Below are positions 31,285 to 43,399 of a stretch of 64,000 nt of DNA, piece after piece. Both the position numbers and the translations under genes were made by a program. Each line of letters begins with the position of its first letter. The first letter of the stretch is position 1. The DNA lies in the NCBI RefSeq assembly GCF_024211255.1, contig NZ_JAMLDY010000012.1, positions 1 to 64,000 of the forward strand, given 5' to 3'. This DNA comes from Sphingomonas liriopis. GTDB lineage: Bacteria > Pseudomonadota > Alphaproteobacteria > Sphingomonadales > Sphingomonadaceae. Under the pieces are notes generated by a model that saw nothing but the letters and a program-made list of their open reading frames with translations, was not told the DNA's origin and ran no database searches.

Positions 31285-32034
31285 ATGCGTACTGGCGTGA
31301 TCGCGAAGAAAATGGGGATGACCCGCCTGTTCCAGGATGATGGCCGCCACGTGCCGGTCACCGTCCTGCAGCTCGAAGGCTTGCAGGTCATTTCCCGTCG
31401 CGAAATGGATCGTGATGGCTATACCGCCGTCCAGCTCGGTGCTGGCGTCGCCAAGGCCAAGAATGTCGCCAAGCCGCAGCGCGGCCACTTCGGCAAGGCC
31501 GAAGTCGAGCCCAAGGCGGTCGTCGCCGAATTCCGCGTGACCGAGGACAACCTCCTCGACGTCGGCGCGGAGATTTCGGCTGAGCATTTCGTCGCAGGCC
31601 AACTGGTCGATATCCAGGGTCGTACCCAGGGTAAGGGCTTCGCCGGCGGCATGAAGCGCTGGAACTTCGGCGGTCTGCGCGCGACGCACGGCGTCTCGGT
31701 CTCGCACCGTTCGCTTGGGTCCACCGGTCAGCGCCAGGATCCGGGTCGCGTCTTCAAGAACAAGAAGATGGCCGGCCACATGGGCGACAAATACCGCACG
31801 CAGCAGAACCTCGAGGTCGTCGGTACCGACGCCGAGCGCGGTCTGATCTTCGTGAAGGGTTCGGTCCCCGGCTCGAAGGGCGGCTGGCTGTTCGTCAAGG
31901 ACGCGGTCAAGGTCAAGGCGCATGCCGAGGCTCCCTATCCCGCCAGCCTGAAGCAGGCTGCCAACAGCAACACCGCAGCCGACACGCCCGTTGAGACGAG
32001 CGCGCCGGAAGCGACCGACGGCCAGGAGGGCTGA
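31285..32034 (+). CDS. rplC: 50S ribosomal protein L3
   Basis: 249 residues; the core starts [20 protein letters not shown] and includes [20 protein letters not shown] and the methylation-site region [20 protein letters not shown]. The last 35 or so residues ([20 protein letters not shown]) form a polar acidic tail beyond the roughly 210-residue E. coli protein. The start is set by aaggag about ten bases upstream. Confidence 0.97.
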   Translation: MRTGVIAKKMGMTRLFQDDGRHVPVTVLQLEGLQVISRREMDRDGYTAVQLGAGVAKAKNVAKPQRGHFGKAEVEPKAVVAEFRVTEDNLLDVGAEISAEHFVAGQLVDIQGRTQGKGFAGGMKRWNFGGLRATHGVSVSHRSLGSTGQRQDPGRVFKNKKMAGHMGDKYRTQQNLEVVGTDAERGLIFVKGSVPGSKGGWLFVKDAVKVKAHAEAPYPASLKQAANSNTAADTPVETSAPEATDGQEG

Positions 32035-32036
32035 AC

Positions 32037-32690
32037 GTGAAGGTCAAGATTCAATCCTTCGCCGGCACCCCAGGGGACTCCGGCGCGGCGGACGTCGAGC
32101 TCAACGACGAGGTCTTCGGCCTCGATCCGCGCGCCGACATCCTGCACCGCGTGGTCACCTGGCAGCTCGAGAAGCGTCGCGAGACGGCACGTGGCACGCG
32201 CGAGCGCGCCGACGTCGCCCGCACCGGCAAGAAGTTCGGTCGCCAGAAGGGCGGCGGTACGGCACGTCACGGCGATCGCCGCGCTCCCGTCTTCATCGGC
32301 GGTGGTAAGGCTCACGGCGCCCGCGTCCGCGACTTCAATCCGGGTCTCAACAAGAAGATCCGCGCGCTGGGCCTGAAGATGGCGCTGTCAAGCCATGCCA
32401 AGGCCGGCTCGCTGATCGTCATGGACAGCATCGCGGTCGAGAACAACAAGACGAAGACGCTGGTCGGCGATCTCGCCAAGCTCGGCTTCGGCAAGTCGGC
32501 GCTGGTCATCGACGGCGACGCCGTCGAGACGAGCTTCGCGCTCGCCGCGGGCAACCTGCACGGCATCAACGTGCTGCCGTCGGCCGGTGCCAACGTCTAC
32601 GACATCCTGAAGGCTGACACGCTGGTGCTGACCCGCGCGGCGGTCGAGAAGCTGGAGGCGCGCTTCGCCCTCCCGGGAGGGGCCAACTAA
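32037..32690 (+). CDS. rplD: 50S ribosomal protein L4
   Basis: 217 residues from a GTG start two bases after rplC. The exit-tunnel loop region is visible as [20 protein letters not shown], followed by [16 protein letters not shown]4 lines the peptide exit tunnel; in E. coli it also represses the S10 operon. Its stop overlaps the rplW start by one base. Confidence 0.97.
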   Translation: MKVKIQSFAGTPGDSGAADVELNDEVFGLDPRADILHRVVTWQLEKRRETARGTRERADVARTGKKFGRQKGGGTARHGDRRAPVFIGGGKAHGARVRDFNPGLNKKIRALGLKMALSSHAKAGSLIVMDSIAVENNKTKTLVGDLAKLGFGKSALVIDGDAVETSFALAAGNLHGINVLPSAGANVYDILKADTLVLTRAAVEKLEARFALPGGAN

Positions 32691-33001
32691 TGGCTAAGCA
32701 GCAGAAGGCCGTCGACAACCGTCACTATGACGTGATCGTCGCGCCGCACATCACCGAAAAGGCGACCTTGCTCTCCGAGCATAACGCCGTCGTGTTCAAG
32801 GTCGCGGGCGACGCGACCAAGCCGCAGATCAAGGCTGCCGTTGAGGCTCTCTTCGACGTCACCGTGACCGGCGTGAACACGATCGTCCAGAAGGGCAAGA
32901 CCAAGAAGTGGAAGGGCGCTCCTTACCAGCGCTCCGACATGAAGAAGGCCATTGTCACCCTGAAGGACGGCCAGTCCATCGACGTGACGACGGGGATCTA
33001 A
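32690..33001 (+). CDS. rplW: 50S ribosomal protein L23
   Basis: 103 residues. It contains [20 protein letters not shown], then [14 protein letters not shown] and [21 protein letters not shown]23 sits at the tunnel exit and docks trigger factor and SRP. Overlap with the rplD stop (TAATG) suggests coupled translation. Confidence 0.97.
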   Translation: MAKQQKAVDNRHYDVIVAPHITEKATLLSEHNAVVFKVAGDATKPQIKAAVEALFDVTVTGVNTIVQKGKTKKWKGAPYQRSDMKKAIVTLKDGQSIDVTTGI

Positions 33002-33006
33002 GGGTC

Positions 33007-33846
33007 ATGGCACTCAAGCATTATAATCCGACGACGCCCGCGCAGCGCGGCCTCGTCCTCGTCGACAAGTCGTCGCTCTGGAAGGGCAAGCCCGTCAAGG
33101 CGCTGACCGAGGGCAAGCGCAAGTCGGGCGGCCGCAACAACAAGGGTCATGTGACCAGCCGCGGCATCGCGGGCGGTCACAAGCAGAAGTACCGCTACGT
33201 CGACTTCAAGCGTCGCAAGTGGGACGTCGAAGGCACCGTCGAGCGGCTCGAGTACGATCCCAACCGCACCGCGTTCATCGCGCTGGTGAAGTATGCCGAC
33301 GAAGAGCTGGCCTACATCATCGCGCCGCAGCGTCTGGCGCCGGGCGACAAGGTCCTCGCGGCCAAGAAGACCGACACCAAGCCGGGCAACGCCATGGAGC
33401 TGGGCCAGGTCCCCGTCGGCACCATCGTCCACAACGTGGAGATGAAGCCGGGCAAGGGTGGCCAGATCGCCCGTTCGGCCGGCACCTATGTGCAGGTCGT
33501 CGGTCGTGACCGCGGCATGGTCATCGTCCGCCTCAACTCGGGCGAGCAGCGCTACATCCGTGGCGAGTGCATGGCGACGGTCGGTGCGGTGTCGAACCCG
33601 GACAACCAGAACCAGAACCTCGGCAAGGCCGGGCGTTCGCGCTGGATGGGCAAGCGTCCGCTAACCCGCGGCGTCGCCAAGAACCCGGTCGACCATCCGC
33701 ACGGCGGTGGCGAAGGCCGGACCTCGGGCGGCCGTCATCCGGTTACCCCGTGGGGCAAGCCGACCAAGGGTGCGCGCACCCGTCACAATAAGTCGACCGA
33801 CAAGATGATCATCCGGTCGCGTCATTCGACCAAGAGGAAGGGCTAA
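33007..33846 (+). CDS. rplB: 50S ribosomal protein L2
   Basis: 279 residues, standard length. It starts [20 protein letters not shown], has the RNA-binding segments [20 protein letters not shown] and [18 protein letters not shown], and the peptidyl-transferase-proximal [19 protein letters not shown]. The start at 33007, five bases after rplW, fits the family; the frame extends upstream over rplW but that part is spurious. Confidence 0.98.
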   Translation: MALKHYNPTTPAQRGLVLVDKSSLWKGKPVKALTEGKRKSGGRNNKGHVTSRGIAGGHKQKYRYVDFKRRKWDVEGTVERLEYDPNRTAFIALVKYADEELAYIIAPQRLAPGDKVLAAKKTDTKPGNAMELGQVPVGTIVHNVEMKPGKGGQIARSAGTYVQVVGRDRGMVIVRLNSGEQRYIRGECMATVGAVSNPDNQNQNLGKAGRSRWMGKRPLTRGVAKNPVDHPHGGGEGRTSGGRHPVTPWGKPTKGARTRHNKSTDKMIIRSRHSTKRKG

Positions 33847-33849
33847 CCC

Positions 33850-34125
33850 ATGGCTCGTTCAGTCTGGAAGGGCCCGTTCGTCGAACTGAGCCTTCTGAAG
33901 AAGGCGGAAACCGCGCAGGACAGCGGTGGCCGCGCGCCGATCAAGACCTGGTCGCGTCGTTCCACCATCCTGCCGACGTTCGTCGGCCTCACGTTCAACG
34001 TCTACAACGGCCGCAAGTTCGTGCCGGTGTCGGTCAATGAAGACATGGTCGGCATGAAGCTGGGTGAATTCGCGCCGACGCGCTACTTCCCCGGCCACGC
34101 CGCCGACAAGAAGGGCAAGCGCTGA
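33850..34125 (+). CDS. rpsS: 30S ribosomal protein S19
   Basis: 91 residues, normal length. It contains [39 protein letters not shown] and [19 protein letters not shown]. It forms the 30S head with S13. It starts three bases after rplB and its stop overlaps the rplV start. Confidence 0.98.
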   Translation: MARSVWKGPFVELSLLKKAETAQDSGGRAPIKTWSRRSTILPTFVGLTFNVYNGRKFVPVSVNEDMVGMKLGEFAPTRYFPGHAADKKGKR

Positions 34126-34501
34126 TGAGCAAGCCAGTCTCCCCCCGCAAGGTCGGTGATAAGGAAGCGCTGTCGGTCGGCACGCAGATCCGTGGTTCGG
34201 CGCAGAAGCTGAACCTGGTCGCCGCGCTGATCCGCAACAAGCCGGTCGGCGATGCGATGAACATCCTCGCCTTCTCGACGAAGGCGATGGCGGTCGATGC
34301 GCGCAAGGTGCTGGCCTCGGCCATCGCCAATGCCGAGAACAACCACAACCTCGACGTCGACGCGCTCGTCGTCGCCGAGGCGTCGGTCGGCAAGTCGATC
34401 ACCATGAAGCGCTTCGCGACCCGCGGCCGTGGCAAATCCACCCGCATCCTGAAGCCGTTCAGCCGTCTGCGCATCGTCGTGCGCGAGCAGGAAGAAGCAT
34501 A

Positions 34502-34502
<1 letters not shown>
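34125..34502 (+). CDS. rplV: 50S ribosomal protein L22
   Basis: 125 residues. It contains [20 protein letters not shown] and the beta-hairpin that reaches the exit tunnel ([20 protein letters not shown] then RLRIVVREQ). Both ends overlap neighbours by one base, typical of tight coupling in the S10 operon. Confidence 0.97.
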
Positions 34503-35209
<707 letters not shown>

Positions 35210-35221
35210 GGGGCAACAGAC

Positions 35222-35656
35222 ATGCTGCAACCGAAAAAGACCAAGTTCCGCAAGGCCTTCAAGGGCCGCATCCATGGCGACGCCAAGGGTGGCACCACGC
35301 TCAACTTCGGGTCGTACGGCCTGAAGGCGATGGAGCCGGAGCGGATCACCGCCCGCCAGATCGAGGCGGCCCGCCGCGCGATCACGCGCCACATCCGCCG
35401 TCAGGGCCGGTTGTGGATCCGCATCTTCCCGGACGTCCCCGTCTCGTCGAAGCCGGCCGAAGTCCGCATGGGCTCGGGCAAGGGTTCGCCGGAATTCTGG
35501 GCCGCCCGCGTCAAGCCGGGTCGGATCCTGTTCGAGCTGGACGGCGTCGAGGGCAAGATCGCCGCGGAGGCGTTCGAGCGCGCCGCGATGAAGCTGCCGA
35601 TCAAAGTCAAGGTCGTCGCCCGCCTGGGTGACACCAGCCACCTCGGAGGCGAGTAA
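35222..35656 (+). CDS. rplP: 50S ribosomal protein L16
   Basis: 144 residues. It starts [20 protein letters not shown] and includes [20 protein letters not shown] and [20 protein letters not shown], the segment near the peptidyl-transferase centre that is hydroxylated in some bacteria. Length and order are canonical. Confidence 0.98.
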   Translation: MLQPKKTKFRKAFKGRIHGDAKGGTTLNFGSYGLKAMEPERITARQIEAARRAITRHIRRQGRLWIRIFPDVPVSSKPAEVRMGSGKGSPEFWAARVKPGRILFELDGVEGKIAAEAFERAAMKLPIKVKVVARLGDTSHLGGE

Positions 35657-35657
35657 G

Positions 35658-35861
35658 ATGGCCAAGAGTGATTTCGTCAGCCAGAGCGACGATCAGTTGA
35701 GCGAGAACCTCGGCAACCTGAAGCGCGAACAGTTCAACCTCCGCTTCCAGGCAGCGACGAACCAGCTGGAAAAGCCCAGCCGCGTCAAGGAAGTCCGTCG
35801 CGACATCGCGCGGATCAAGACCCTCCAGGCGCAGCGCACCAGCGCCGCGGCTGCCAAGTAA
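35658..35861 (+). CDS. rpmC: 50S ribosomal protein L29
   Basis: 67 residues. [20 protein letters not shown] is followed by [19 protein letters not shown] and [15 protein letters not shown], the two-helix L29 fold. The start at 35658 is two bases after the rplP stop; an in-frame ATG further upstream lies inside rplP and is not needed. Confidence 0.96.
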   Translation: MAKSDFVSQSDDQLSENLGNLKREQFNLRFQAATNQLEKPSRVKEVRRDIARIKTLQAQRTSAAAAK

Positions 35862-35871
35862 GGAACATCAG

Positions 35872-36144
35872 ATGCCGAAGCGCGTGCTGACCGGACTGAT
35901 CGTGTCCGACAAGGGCGACAAGACGGTGGTCGTGAACGTGGAGCGCAAGGTCAAGCACCCGCTCTACGGCAAGATCATCCGTCGCTCGAAGAAGTACCAC
36001 GCCCATGACGAGGCGAACGAGTACAAGCAGGGCGAGACCGTGCGCATCGAAGAGACTGCGCCGATCTCGAAGCTGAAGACCTGGAAGGTCGTCGATCGGG
36101 TCAACACCCACGCGACGCCCGAGCGGGTCGACGTCGACGCATGA
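35872..36144 (+). CDS. rpsQ: 30S ribosomal protein S17
   Basis: 90 residues with the OB-fold motifs [20 protein letters not shown] and [19 protein letters not shown]. It ends the S10-operon set. A structured 164-base gap with a terminator-like hairpin follows before rplN. Confidence 0.97.
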   Translation: MPKRVLTGLIVSDKGDKTVVVNVERKVKHPLYGKIIRRSKKYHAHDEANEYKQGETVRIEETAPISKLKTWKVVDRVNTHATPERVDVDA

Positions 36145-36221
36145 TTTCGCCGCCGGCTGCGGCCGGCGGATGAACAGGGCAGGGCTTGCGTCCTGCCAGC
36201 GGAGTGGTTACAGGGCCGCTC

Positions 36222-36259
36222 CCCCGGTGCAGTCCGCTGCGCCGGGGTCGTTATTTTTA
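36222..36259 (+). terminator. Terminator-like hairpin between rpsQ and rplN
   Basis: An 11-base stem (ccccggtgcag / ctgcgccgggg, one G-T pair) has a tccg tetraloop and is followed by tcgttattttta. It marks a natural S10/spc boundary. Either rplN has its own promoter downstream or readthrough is regulated. Confidence 0.75.
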
Positions 36260-36308
36260 GGCGGGGCTGGGTCGGTATCCACCCCATAGACGAGAAGGAA
36301 ATGGATCG

Positions 36309-36677
36309 ATGATCCAGATGCAATCCAATCTCGACGTCGCTGACAACAGCGGCGCGAAGCGGGTGCAGTGCATCAAGGTGCTGGGCGGCTCGAAGCGTCG
36401 CACGGCATCGGTCGGCGACATCATTGTCGTGTCGATCAAGGAAGCACAGCCCCGCGGCAAGGTGAAGAAGGGTGACGTGCATCGCGCCGTCATCGTCCGC
36501 ACCGCCAAGGACATCCACCGTGCCGATGGCTCGACCATCCGCTTCGACGGCAACGCTGCCGTCCTGGTCAACAAGAACGAGGAGCCGATCGGCACCCGTA
36601 TCTTCGGCCCGGTCGTGCGCGAGCTGCGTGGCAAGAAGCACATGAAGATCATCAGCCTTGCGCCGGAGGTGCTGTAA
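36309..36677 (+). CDS. rplN: 50S ribosomal protein L14
   Basis: 122 residues, canonical. [20 protein letters not shown], then [20 protein letters not shown] and [20 protein letters not shown]. It is the first gene of the spc set, with ataga-cgagaaggaa as ribosome binding region. The stop overlaps the rplX start. Confidence 0.98.
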   Translation: MIQMQSNLDVADNSGAKRVQCIKVLGGSKRRTASVGDIIVVSIKEAQPRGKVKKGDVHRAVIVRTAKDIHRADGSTIRFDGNAAVLVNKNEEPIGTRIFGPVVRELRGKKHMKIISLAPEVL

Positions 36678-36994
36678 TGGCCGCCGCGAAGATCAAGAAG
36701 GGTGACCGCGTCGTCGTCCTGTCCGGCAAGGACAAGGGCAAGACCGGCACCGTGACGCTGTCGATGCCAAAGGACGGCAAGGTCGTGGTCGAGGGCGTCA
36801 ACGTCGCCACCCGCCACAGGAAGCCGACCCAGGCGAACCCGCAGGGTGGTCTCGAGAAGATCGAAGCGCCGCTGCACGTCTCGAAGGTCGCGCACGTGAC
36901 CGCCGACGGCAAGCCGACCCGCGTCCGTTTCGAGACGCAGGATGGCAAGAAGGTCCGCGTGGCCGTCAAGACCGGAGACAAGATCGATGGCTGA
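36677..36994 (+). CDS. rplX: 50S ribosomal protein L24
   Basis: 105 residues with a KOW motif ([20 protein letters not shown]) and [21 protein letters not shown]24 initiates 50S assembly. Its end overlaps the rplE start by eight bases. Confidence 0.97.
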   Translation: MAAAKIKKGDRVVVLSGKDKGKTGTVTLSMPKDGKVVVEGVNVATRHRKPTQANPQGGLEKIEAPLHVSKVAHVTADGKPTRVRFETQDGKKVRVAVKTGDKIDG

Positions 36995-37574
36995 TGCAGC
37001 TTACAAGCCCCGCATGAAGGGCATCTACGAAGAGACGATCATCAAGGCGATGGTCGAGAAGTTCGGCTACAAGAACGTCAACGAGATCCCGCGTCTGGAC
37101 AAGATCGTCCTGAACATGGGTGTCGGCGAGGCGACGCAGGACAAGAAGCGCGTCGACCAGGCCGCGTCCGAGATGGAGCTGATCGCCGGCCAGAAGCCGG
37201 TCATCACGAAGGCGAAGAAGTCGATCGCGCAGTTCAAGCTGCGCGAGGGCATGCCGATCGGCGTGAAGGTCACCCTTCGCCGCGAGCGCATGTACGAGTT
37301 CCTGGACCGCTTCATCACGATCGCGCTGCCGCGCGTCCGCGATTTTCGTGGCCTGAACCCGAAGTCGTTCGACGGCCGCGGCAACTATGCCTGCGGCATC
37401 AAGGAGCAGATCGTGTTCCCCGAGATCAACTATGACCGCATCGACAAGGTGCGCGGCATGGACGTGATCGTCACCACCACCGCGAAGACCGACGACGAGG
37501 CGCGCGAGCTGCTCCGTCTGTTCGGTTTCCCGTTCCCTCAGCCCGAGGCTGAGCAGCAGAAGCAGGCCGCGTGA
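36987..37574 (+). CDS. rplE: 50S ribosomal protein L5
   Basis: 195 residues. It includes [40 protein letters not shown] and [21 protein letters not shown]5 binds 5S rRNA and contacts P-site tRNA. The tail ([12 protein letters not shown]) is slightly longer than in E. coli. The start at 36987 gives [12 protein letters not shown], the usual alphaproteobacterial N-terminus. Confidence 0.98.
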   Translation: MADAAYKPRMKGIYEETIIKAMVEKFGYKNVNEIPRLDKIVLNMGVGEATQDKKRVDQAASEMELIAGQKPVITKAKKSIAQFKLREGMPIGVKVTLRRERMYEFLDRFITIALPRVRDFRGLNPKSFDGRGNYACGIKEQIVFPEINYDRIDKVRGMDVIVTTTAKTDDEARELLRLFGFPFPQPEAEQQKQAA

Positions 37575-37615
37575 GCGGTCTGGCTTCCCTGAAGTAAGGA
37601 AGAGAGCTTAAGTCC

Positions 37616-37921
37616 ATGGCGAAACTGAGTTCGATCAACAAGAATGAGCGTCGCAAGAAGCTCGTCAAGCAGTATGCTCCCAAGTGGGCGAAGCTGAAGG
37701 CGGCGGCGAACGACCAGAGCCTCGACGAGAGCGAGCGTCTGATCGCCCGCCTCAAGATGGCGGAACTGCCGCGCAATTCGAACCCGACCCGGATCCGCAA
37801 CCGTTGCGAGATCACCGGTCGTCCGCGCGCTTATTACCGCAAGTTCCGCCTCGCCCGCGTGATGCTCCGCGATCTTGCCAACAAGGGCATGATCCCCGGT
37901 CTCACCAAGTCGAGCTGGTAA
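37616..37921 (+). CDS. rpsN: 30S ribosomal protein S14, zinc-free form
   Basis: 101 residues with [20 protein letters not shown] near the end. Only one cysteine is present, so this is the long, zinc-independent S14 rather than the 61-residue zinc form. Canonical spc-operon position. Confidence 0.97.
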   Translation: MAKLSSINKNERRKKLVKQYAPKWAKLKAAANDQSLDESERLIARLKMAELPRNSNPTRIRNRCEITGRPRAYYRKFRLARVMLRDLANKGMIPGLTKSSW

Positions 37922-37931
37922 GGATCATACA

Positions 37932-38327
37932 ATGGCAGTGACCGATCCCCTGGGTGACCTGCTCACCCGCATCCGCAACGGCCAGCGCGCGAAGAAGGAC
38001 TCCGTCCTGTCGCCCGCGTCGAAGCTGCGCATCCGCGTGCTCGACGTGCTGCAGCGCGAAGGCTATATCCGTGGCTACAGCGACGAACAGATGGGCCCGG
38101 CCGCCGGCGTCCGCATCGAGCTGAAGTATTTCGAGGGCCAGCCGGCGATCAAGCACGTCGCGCGCGTCTCGAAGCCCGGCCGCCGCGTCTATTCCGGTTC
38201 GCAGGAATTGCCCCGCGTCCGCAACGGCCTCGGCATCACCATCGTCTCGACGCCTCGCGGTGTTCTGTCCGACGCGGAAGCGCGCGAGCAGAACGTCGGC
38301 GGCGAAGTCCTTGCGGAGGTCTTCTGA
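37932..38327 (+). CDS. rpsH: 30S ribosomal protein S8
   Basis: 131 residues. [20 protein letters not shown] at the start and [20 protein letters not shown] at the end are diagnostic. In E. coli S8 represses the spc operon by binding mRNA near rplE. Its stop overlaps the rplF start. Confidence 0.98.
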   Translation: MAVTDPLGDLLTRIRNGQRAKKDSVLSPASKLRIRVLDVLQREGYIRGYSDEQMGPAAGVRIELKYFEGQPAIKHVARVSKPGRRVYSGSQELPRVRNGLGITIVSTPRGVLSDAEAREQNVGGEVLAEVF

Positions 38328-38860
38328 TGAGCCGCATCGGTAAGAAGCCGGTTCCCGTACCGGCCGGCGTGACGCCGTCGATCGACAAGGGCATCATCAG
38401 CGTGAAGGGTCCCAAGGGCACCCTGACCATGCCGATGCGCGACGAGATCAGCTATACGATCGAGGACGGCGGCATTTCGGTGCAGCCGGCCAACGACACC
38501 AAGCGCGCGCGCGCCTTCTGGGGCATGCAGCGTACGATGGTGCAGAATCTGGTGACCGGCGTGACCGACGGCTTCACCAAGAAGCTGCTCATCACCGGCG
38601 TCGGCTATCGTGCCGCGGCGCAGGGCCGCAACCTCAAGCTGCAGCTCGGCTACAGCCACGACGTCAATATCGACGTGCCGGAAGGCATCGAGGTGAAGAC
38701 GCCTGACGCGACCACGGTCGAGATCAGCGGCTCCGACAAGCAGAAGGTCGGCCAGCTGGCCGCCGAGATCCGTCAGTGGCGCAAGCCCGAGCCGTACAAG
38801 GGCAAGGGCATCAAGTACGACGGCGAGTTCATCTTCCGCAAGGAAGGGAAAAAGAAGTAA
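38327..38860 (+). CDS. rplF: 50S ribosomal protein L6
   Basis: 177 residues, two similar domains: [20 protein letters not shown] and the C-terminal [20 protein letters not shown]. Length and order are canonical, and it is coupled to rplR by a one-base overlap. Confidence 0.98.
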   Translation: MSRIGKKPVPVPAGVTPSIDKGIISVKGPKGTLTMPMRDEISYTIEDGGISVQPANDTKRARAFWGMQRTMVQNLVTGVTDGFTKKLLITGVGYRAAAQGRNLKLQLGYSHDVNIDVPEGIEVKTPDATTVEISGSDKQKVGQLAAEIRQWRKPEPYKGKGIKYDGEFIFRKEGKKK

Positions 38861-39219
38861 TGAGCACCAAGGGTCTCTCTCTTTTCGCGAAGCGCCGTCG
38901 GCGCAATCGTACCGCGCTGAAGGCGCGTGCCGGCACCCGTCCGCGGCTGTCGGTGCATCGTTCGGGCAAGCACATCTATGCCCAAGTGATCGACGACGTC
39001 GCCGGCAAGACCGTCGCGTCGGCCTCCACCCTGGAGAAGGACGTGCGCGACACGTCGGGCGCCAACATCGCGGCAGCGACCGCGGTCGGCACCCGCGTGG
39101 CGGAAGCGGCGAAGGCGGCGGGCGTGACGCAGGTCGTGTTCGATCGCGGCGGCTTCCTGTTCCACGGCCGTGTCAAGGCGCTGGCGGAAGCCGCGCGTGA
39201 AGCCGGATTGGAGTTCTAA
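38860..39219 (+). CDS. rplR: 50S ribosomal protein L18
   Basis: 119 residues. The basic N-terminus ([17 protein letters not shown]) binds 5S r[23 protein letters not shown] and [20 protein letters not shown] are typical. The start at 38860 (MSTKGLSLF) overlaps the rplF stop; a longer frame upstream is within rplF. Confidence 0.97.
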   Translation: MSTKGLSLFAKRRRRNRTALKARAGTRPRLSVHRSGKHIYAQVIDDVAGKTVASASTLEKDVRDTSGANIAAATAVGTRVAEAAKAAGVTQVVFDRGGFLFHGRVKALAEAAREAGLEF

Positions 39220-39221
39220 TA

Positions 39222-39998
39222 ATGGCTGACGAGAACAACGTGCAGCCGGCAGCGGCTGAAGGCGCTCCCCAGGAGGCCGCTGCGGCGCCCCAGGGTGGCC
39301 AGCAGGGCGGTTACGGTGGCGGCGGTCGCGGCGGTCCTCCCCGCGGCGGTCGTGGTGGCGGCGGTGGCGGTCGTGGTCCCGGTGGCCCCGGCGGCAACCG
39401 TGGCGGTCGTGACGGCGGTCGCGGTCGCGACAACCGCGGTCGTGGTGGCCCCGGCCAGGACGACGGCGGCGAAGAGCTGATCGAGAAGCTGGTCCATATC
39501 AACCGCGTCTCGAAGACGGTGAAGGGCGGCAAGCGCTTCGGCTTCGCGGCGCTGGTCGTCGTGGGCGACGGCAAGGGCCGCGTCGGCTTTGGCCACGGCA
39601 AGGCGCGCGAAGTGCCGGAAGCCATCTCCAAGGCGACTGCGGCCGCGAAGAAGGCGATGGTCCGCGTTCCCCTGAAGGACGGCCGTACGCTGCATCACGA
39701 CGGCAACGGCCACTTCGGTGCCGGTCGCGTGACGCTCCGTTCGGCGCCGCAGGGCACCGGCATCATCGCGGGTGGCCCGATGCGCGCCATCTTCGAATCG
39801 CTCGGCGTCGCCGACGTGGTGACCAAGTCGATCGGCACGTCCAACCCGTACAACATGATCCGTGCGACCTTCGAGGCCCTGGGCGAGCAGACCTCGCCCA
39901 AGGCGGTCGCGCAGCGTCGTGGCAAGAAGATCGCCGACCTGCTCGGCCGCGGTGGGTCGCAGACCGCCGAGGCGGACGCTGCGGCGCTCGTGGAGTAA
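39222..39998 (+). CDS. rpsE: 30S ribosomal protein S5 with RGG-rich N-terminal extension
   Basis: 258 residues against about 167 in E. coli. The S5 core starts near residue 83 ([20 protein letters not shown]) and includes the double-stranded-RNA-binding fold and [19 protein letters not shown]. Residues 1-24 are Ala/Gln-rich, and residues 25-80 consist almost only of Gly, Arg and Pro with repeated RGG and GGR units ([17 protein letters not shown]). Such RGG boxes bind RNA and favour condensates in other proteins. The ATG at 39222, two bases after rplR, is the only plausible start, and the extension is in frame, so it is probably translated. Confidence 0.95.
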   Translation: MADENNVQPAAAEGAPQEAAAAPQGGQQGGYGGGGRGGPPRGGRGGGGGGRGPGGPGGNRGGRDGGRGRDNRGRGGPGQDDGGEELIEKLVHINRVSKTVKGGKRFGFAALVVVGDGKGRVGFGHGKAREVPEAISKATAAAKKAMVRVPLKDGRTLHHDGNGHFGAGRVTLRSAPQGTGIIAGGPMRAIFESLGVADVVTKSIGTSNPYNMIRATFEALGEQTSPKAVAQRRGKKIADLLGRGGSQTAEADAAALVE

Positions 39999-40003
39999 TC
40001 GAC

Positions 40004-40180
40004 ATGGCAACCGTCAAGATCAAGCAGACCGGCTCGCCGATCCGCCGGACCAAGGATCAGCGCGCGACGCTGATCGGTCTCGGCCTCAACAAGATGCACA
40101 AGGTCTCGGAGCTGGAAGACAGCCCCGAGGTCCGCGGAATGATCCGCAAGGTGCAGCATATGGTCGAGGTGCAGGGCTGA
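40004..40180 (+). CDS. rpmD: 50S ribosomal protein L30
   Basis: 58 residues, normally short and easily missed. [20 protein letters not shown] is followed by [18 protein letters not shown] and [16 protein letters not shown]. It lies five bases after rpsE. A strong terminator-like hairpin follows. Confidence 0.96.
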   Translation: MATVKIKQTGSPIRRTKDQRATLIGLGLNKMHKVSELEDSPEVRGMIRKVQHMVEVQG

Positions 40181-40236
40181 CCCCTGCTCCGCCATCCCGG
40201 CTTTCGCCGGGGTGACGATCATAGTGACAAATACGG

Positions 40237-40267
40237 GGAAGGGGGCTAAGCGGCCCCCTTCCTTTTT
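40237..40267 (+). terminator. Strong terminator-like hairpin between rpmD and rplO
   Basis: A perfect 10-base stem (ggaagggggc / gccccccttcc-type, 40237-40246 with 40253-40262) and a short loop are followed directly by ttttt. It splits the spc operon before rplO-secY-adk. A half palindromic repeat (cggctttcgccggggtgacg) lies just before it. Confidence 0.82.
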
Positions 40268-40327
40268 CCAGTTTCCACAGCCCGGCGTTTGTCGGGAGCG
40301 CGACAAAAGCGAAAGCGAGTGCATATC

Positions 40328-40870
40328 ATGAAGCTCAACGAACTCCGCGACAACCAGGGTGCCCGCAAGTCCAAGATCCGCGTCGGACGCGGTATCGGCT
40401 CGGGCAAGGGCAAGACCGGCGGCCGCGGCCAGAAGGGCCAGAAGAGCCGCGAGGGCGTCAGCATCGCCGGCTTCGAGGGCGGCCAGATGCCGCTCCACAT
40501 GCGTCTGCCGAAGCGCGGCTTCAACAACATCTTCGCCAAGGATTATGCCGAGGTGAACACCGGCGCGATCCAGAAGGCGATCGATGCGGGCAAGCTGTCC
40601 GCCGAGGGCACGATCGATCAGGCGGCGCTGAAGGCGGCCGGCCTCGTCCGTGGCGGCAAGGACGGCGTCCGTCTGCTTGCCAAGGGCGAACTGACCACCA
40701 AGCTGGCGTTCCACGTCGCGGGCGCATCGGCTGGCGCGAAGGCGCAGGTCGAGAAGACCGGCGGCTCGCTCGATATCCCGGTCGTCGTTCCCGCCGCCGA
40801 AAAGGCCGCCGCCAAGAAGGGCGTGCAGTACAAGGCGCGCCAGGAAAAGAAGGCGTCGTTCAAGGCGTAA
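40328..40870 (+). CDS. rplO: 50S ribosomal protein L15
   Basis: 180 residues, longer than the roughly 145 of E. coli. The core has [40 protein letters not shown] and the C-terminal domain [20 protein letters not shown]. The extra length is a lysine-rich C-terminal tail ([12 protein letters not shown]). The start at 40328 matches the family N-terminus. Confidence 0.96.
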   Translation: MKLNELRDNQGARKSKIRVGRGIGSGKGKTGGRGQKGQKSREGVSIAGFEGGQMPLHMRLPKRGFNNIFAKDYAEVNTGAIQKAIDAGKLSAEGTIDQAALKAAGLVRGGKDGVRLLAKGELTTKLAFHVAGASAGAKAQVEKTGGSLDIPVVVPAAEKAAAKKGVQYKARQEKKASFKA

Positions 40871-40890
40871 GCCGCTTTCCTCAATTCCTT

Positions 40891-40986
40891 CGTCATGCCG
40901 GACTTGTTCCGGCATCCACCGATCCGCAAGCGTCTTAGCCGGCGGGTACGCGGCGCGGTGGACCCCGGAACACGTCCGGGGTGACG
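40891..40986. repeat. Dispersed palindromic repeat, family A variant
   Basis: Left arm cgtcatgccggacttgttcc and right arm ccccggaacacgtccggggt-gacg face each other. The left arm is diverged from the right, unlike the copies at 5062 and 7643. It separates rplO from secY. Confidence 0.8.
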
Positions 40987-41042
40987 AGGGAATTTGGGAA
41001 AGGTCGTCCCCGCACAAAGGACGAGCGAACACGCCGGACCGA

Positions 41043-41071
41043 TTAGACAAGGCGCTCCCAGCGCCTATATG
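41043..41071 (+). promoter_or_regulatory. Probable promoter for secY-adk
   Basis: TTAGAC at 41043 and TATATG at 41066 are separated by 17 bases. It lies after the repeat that ends rplO, 54 bases before the secY start, consistent with an independent secY transcript. Confidence 0.55.
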
Positions 41072-41124
41072 AGCGGCGGGGCGGTTCAAACGCATCCCGC
41101 CGTTTTTGTTTCCAGGATACACGC

Positions 41125-42489
<1,365 letters not shown>

Positions 42490-42520
42490 GCCTGATAACG
42501 AGCCAACAGGGAGTGCTCGC

Positions 42521-43165
42521 GTGAACATCATCCTTCTCGGGCCGCCGGGGGCGGGCAAGGGCACCCAGGCGCAGCGGCTGATGGCCACGCGCGGCATGGT
42601 GCAGCTGTCGACCGGCGACATGCTGCGCGCCGCGGTGAAGGCGGGTTCGCCCGTCGGGCTGCAAGCCAAGGCGGTGATGGAGGCGGGCGAGCTGGTTTCG
42701 GACGAGATCGTTTCGGCGCTGATTGGCGAGCGGCTCGACCAGGGCATCGGTGGCGGCGCGATCTTCGACGGCTATCCGCGCACCGCCGCGCAGGCCGAGG
42801 CGCTCGACCAGCTGCTCGAACAACGCGGGCTTAGCCTCGATCACGTCATCGAGCTGGAGGTCGACGAGGCCGCGCTGATCGAGCGCGTCGAGGGCCGCTA
42901 CACCTGCGCCAAGTGCGGCGAGGGCTATCACGACCGCTTCAAGCACCCCAAGGTCGAGGGCGTCTGCGACGTCTGCGGCTCGACCGAGTTCAAGCGCCGT
43001 CCCGACGACAATGCCGAGACGGTGCGCACCCGCATGACCGAATACCGCGCCAAGACCGCACCGATTCTGCCGATCTACCAGACGCGCGGGCTGGTGCAGC
43101 AGGTCAACGGCATGGCGGATATCGACCATGTCAGCCAGGCGATCGCGACGATCCTGGACGGGTAG
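42521..43165 (+). CDS. adk: Adenylate kinase, zinc-type lid
   Basis: 214 residues from a GTG. The P-loop is LLGPPGAGKGTQAQRL, and TGDMLRAAVKAGSP and GYPRTAAQAEALD bind AMP. The lid domain has four cysteines (CAKCGEGYHDRF and VCDVCGSTEFKRR), so it probably binds zinc. It converts AMP and ATP to ADP. It follows secY closely, as in most bacteria, but rpsM does not come next. Confidence 0.97.
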   Translation: MNIILLGPPGAGKGTQAQRLMATRGMVQLSTGDMLRAAVKAGSPVGLQAKAVMEAGELVSDEIVSALIGERLDQGIGGGAIFDGYPRTAAQAEALDQLLEQRGLSLDHVIELEVDEAALIERVEGRYTCAKCGEGYHDRFKHPKVEGVCDVCGSTEFKRRPDDNAETVRTRMTEYRAKTAPILPIYQTRGLVQQVNGMADIDHVSQAIATILDG

Positions 43166-43200
43166 GCTTGGGCTGAAAGAGCGGGCACCCGTTCTAATCC

Positions 43201-43302
43201 GTCATCCCGGCGAACGCCGGGACCCATGGTGACAGTGAACACGCGGTGGCGCGCTGCCATCGGCCTATCGCGTCCATGGGTCCCGGCGTTCGCCGGGATG
43301 AC
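43201..43302. repeat. Palindromic repeat, family C
   Basis: The arms gtcatcccggcgaacgccgg-gacccatgg (43201-43229) and their exact complement (43274-43302) are identical over 29 bases. The 44-base centre is unrelated. It fills part of the 357-base gap between adk and the response-regulator gene. Confidence 0.85.
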
Positions 43303-43399
43303 GAACGTACAGCGTGGTCGAAATTTCGTGTCTCGTCCGACACATCTCACGACAACCATGACGCGTTTGTCATGTCGCGGTCATCGCCGCGCTACCCGC

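Noticed and set aside
30972..31340. An open frame across the rpsJ-rplC spacer
   Set aside because: It overlaps both ends of real genes in the wrong frame, has no ribosome binding site and no recognisable domain.
43201..43302. Possible CRISPR repeat pair
   Set aside because: There are only two arms and they are inverted, not direct; no regular array of repeats and spacers occurs anywhere in the window.
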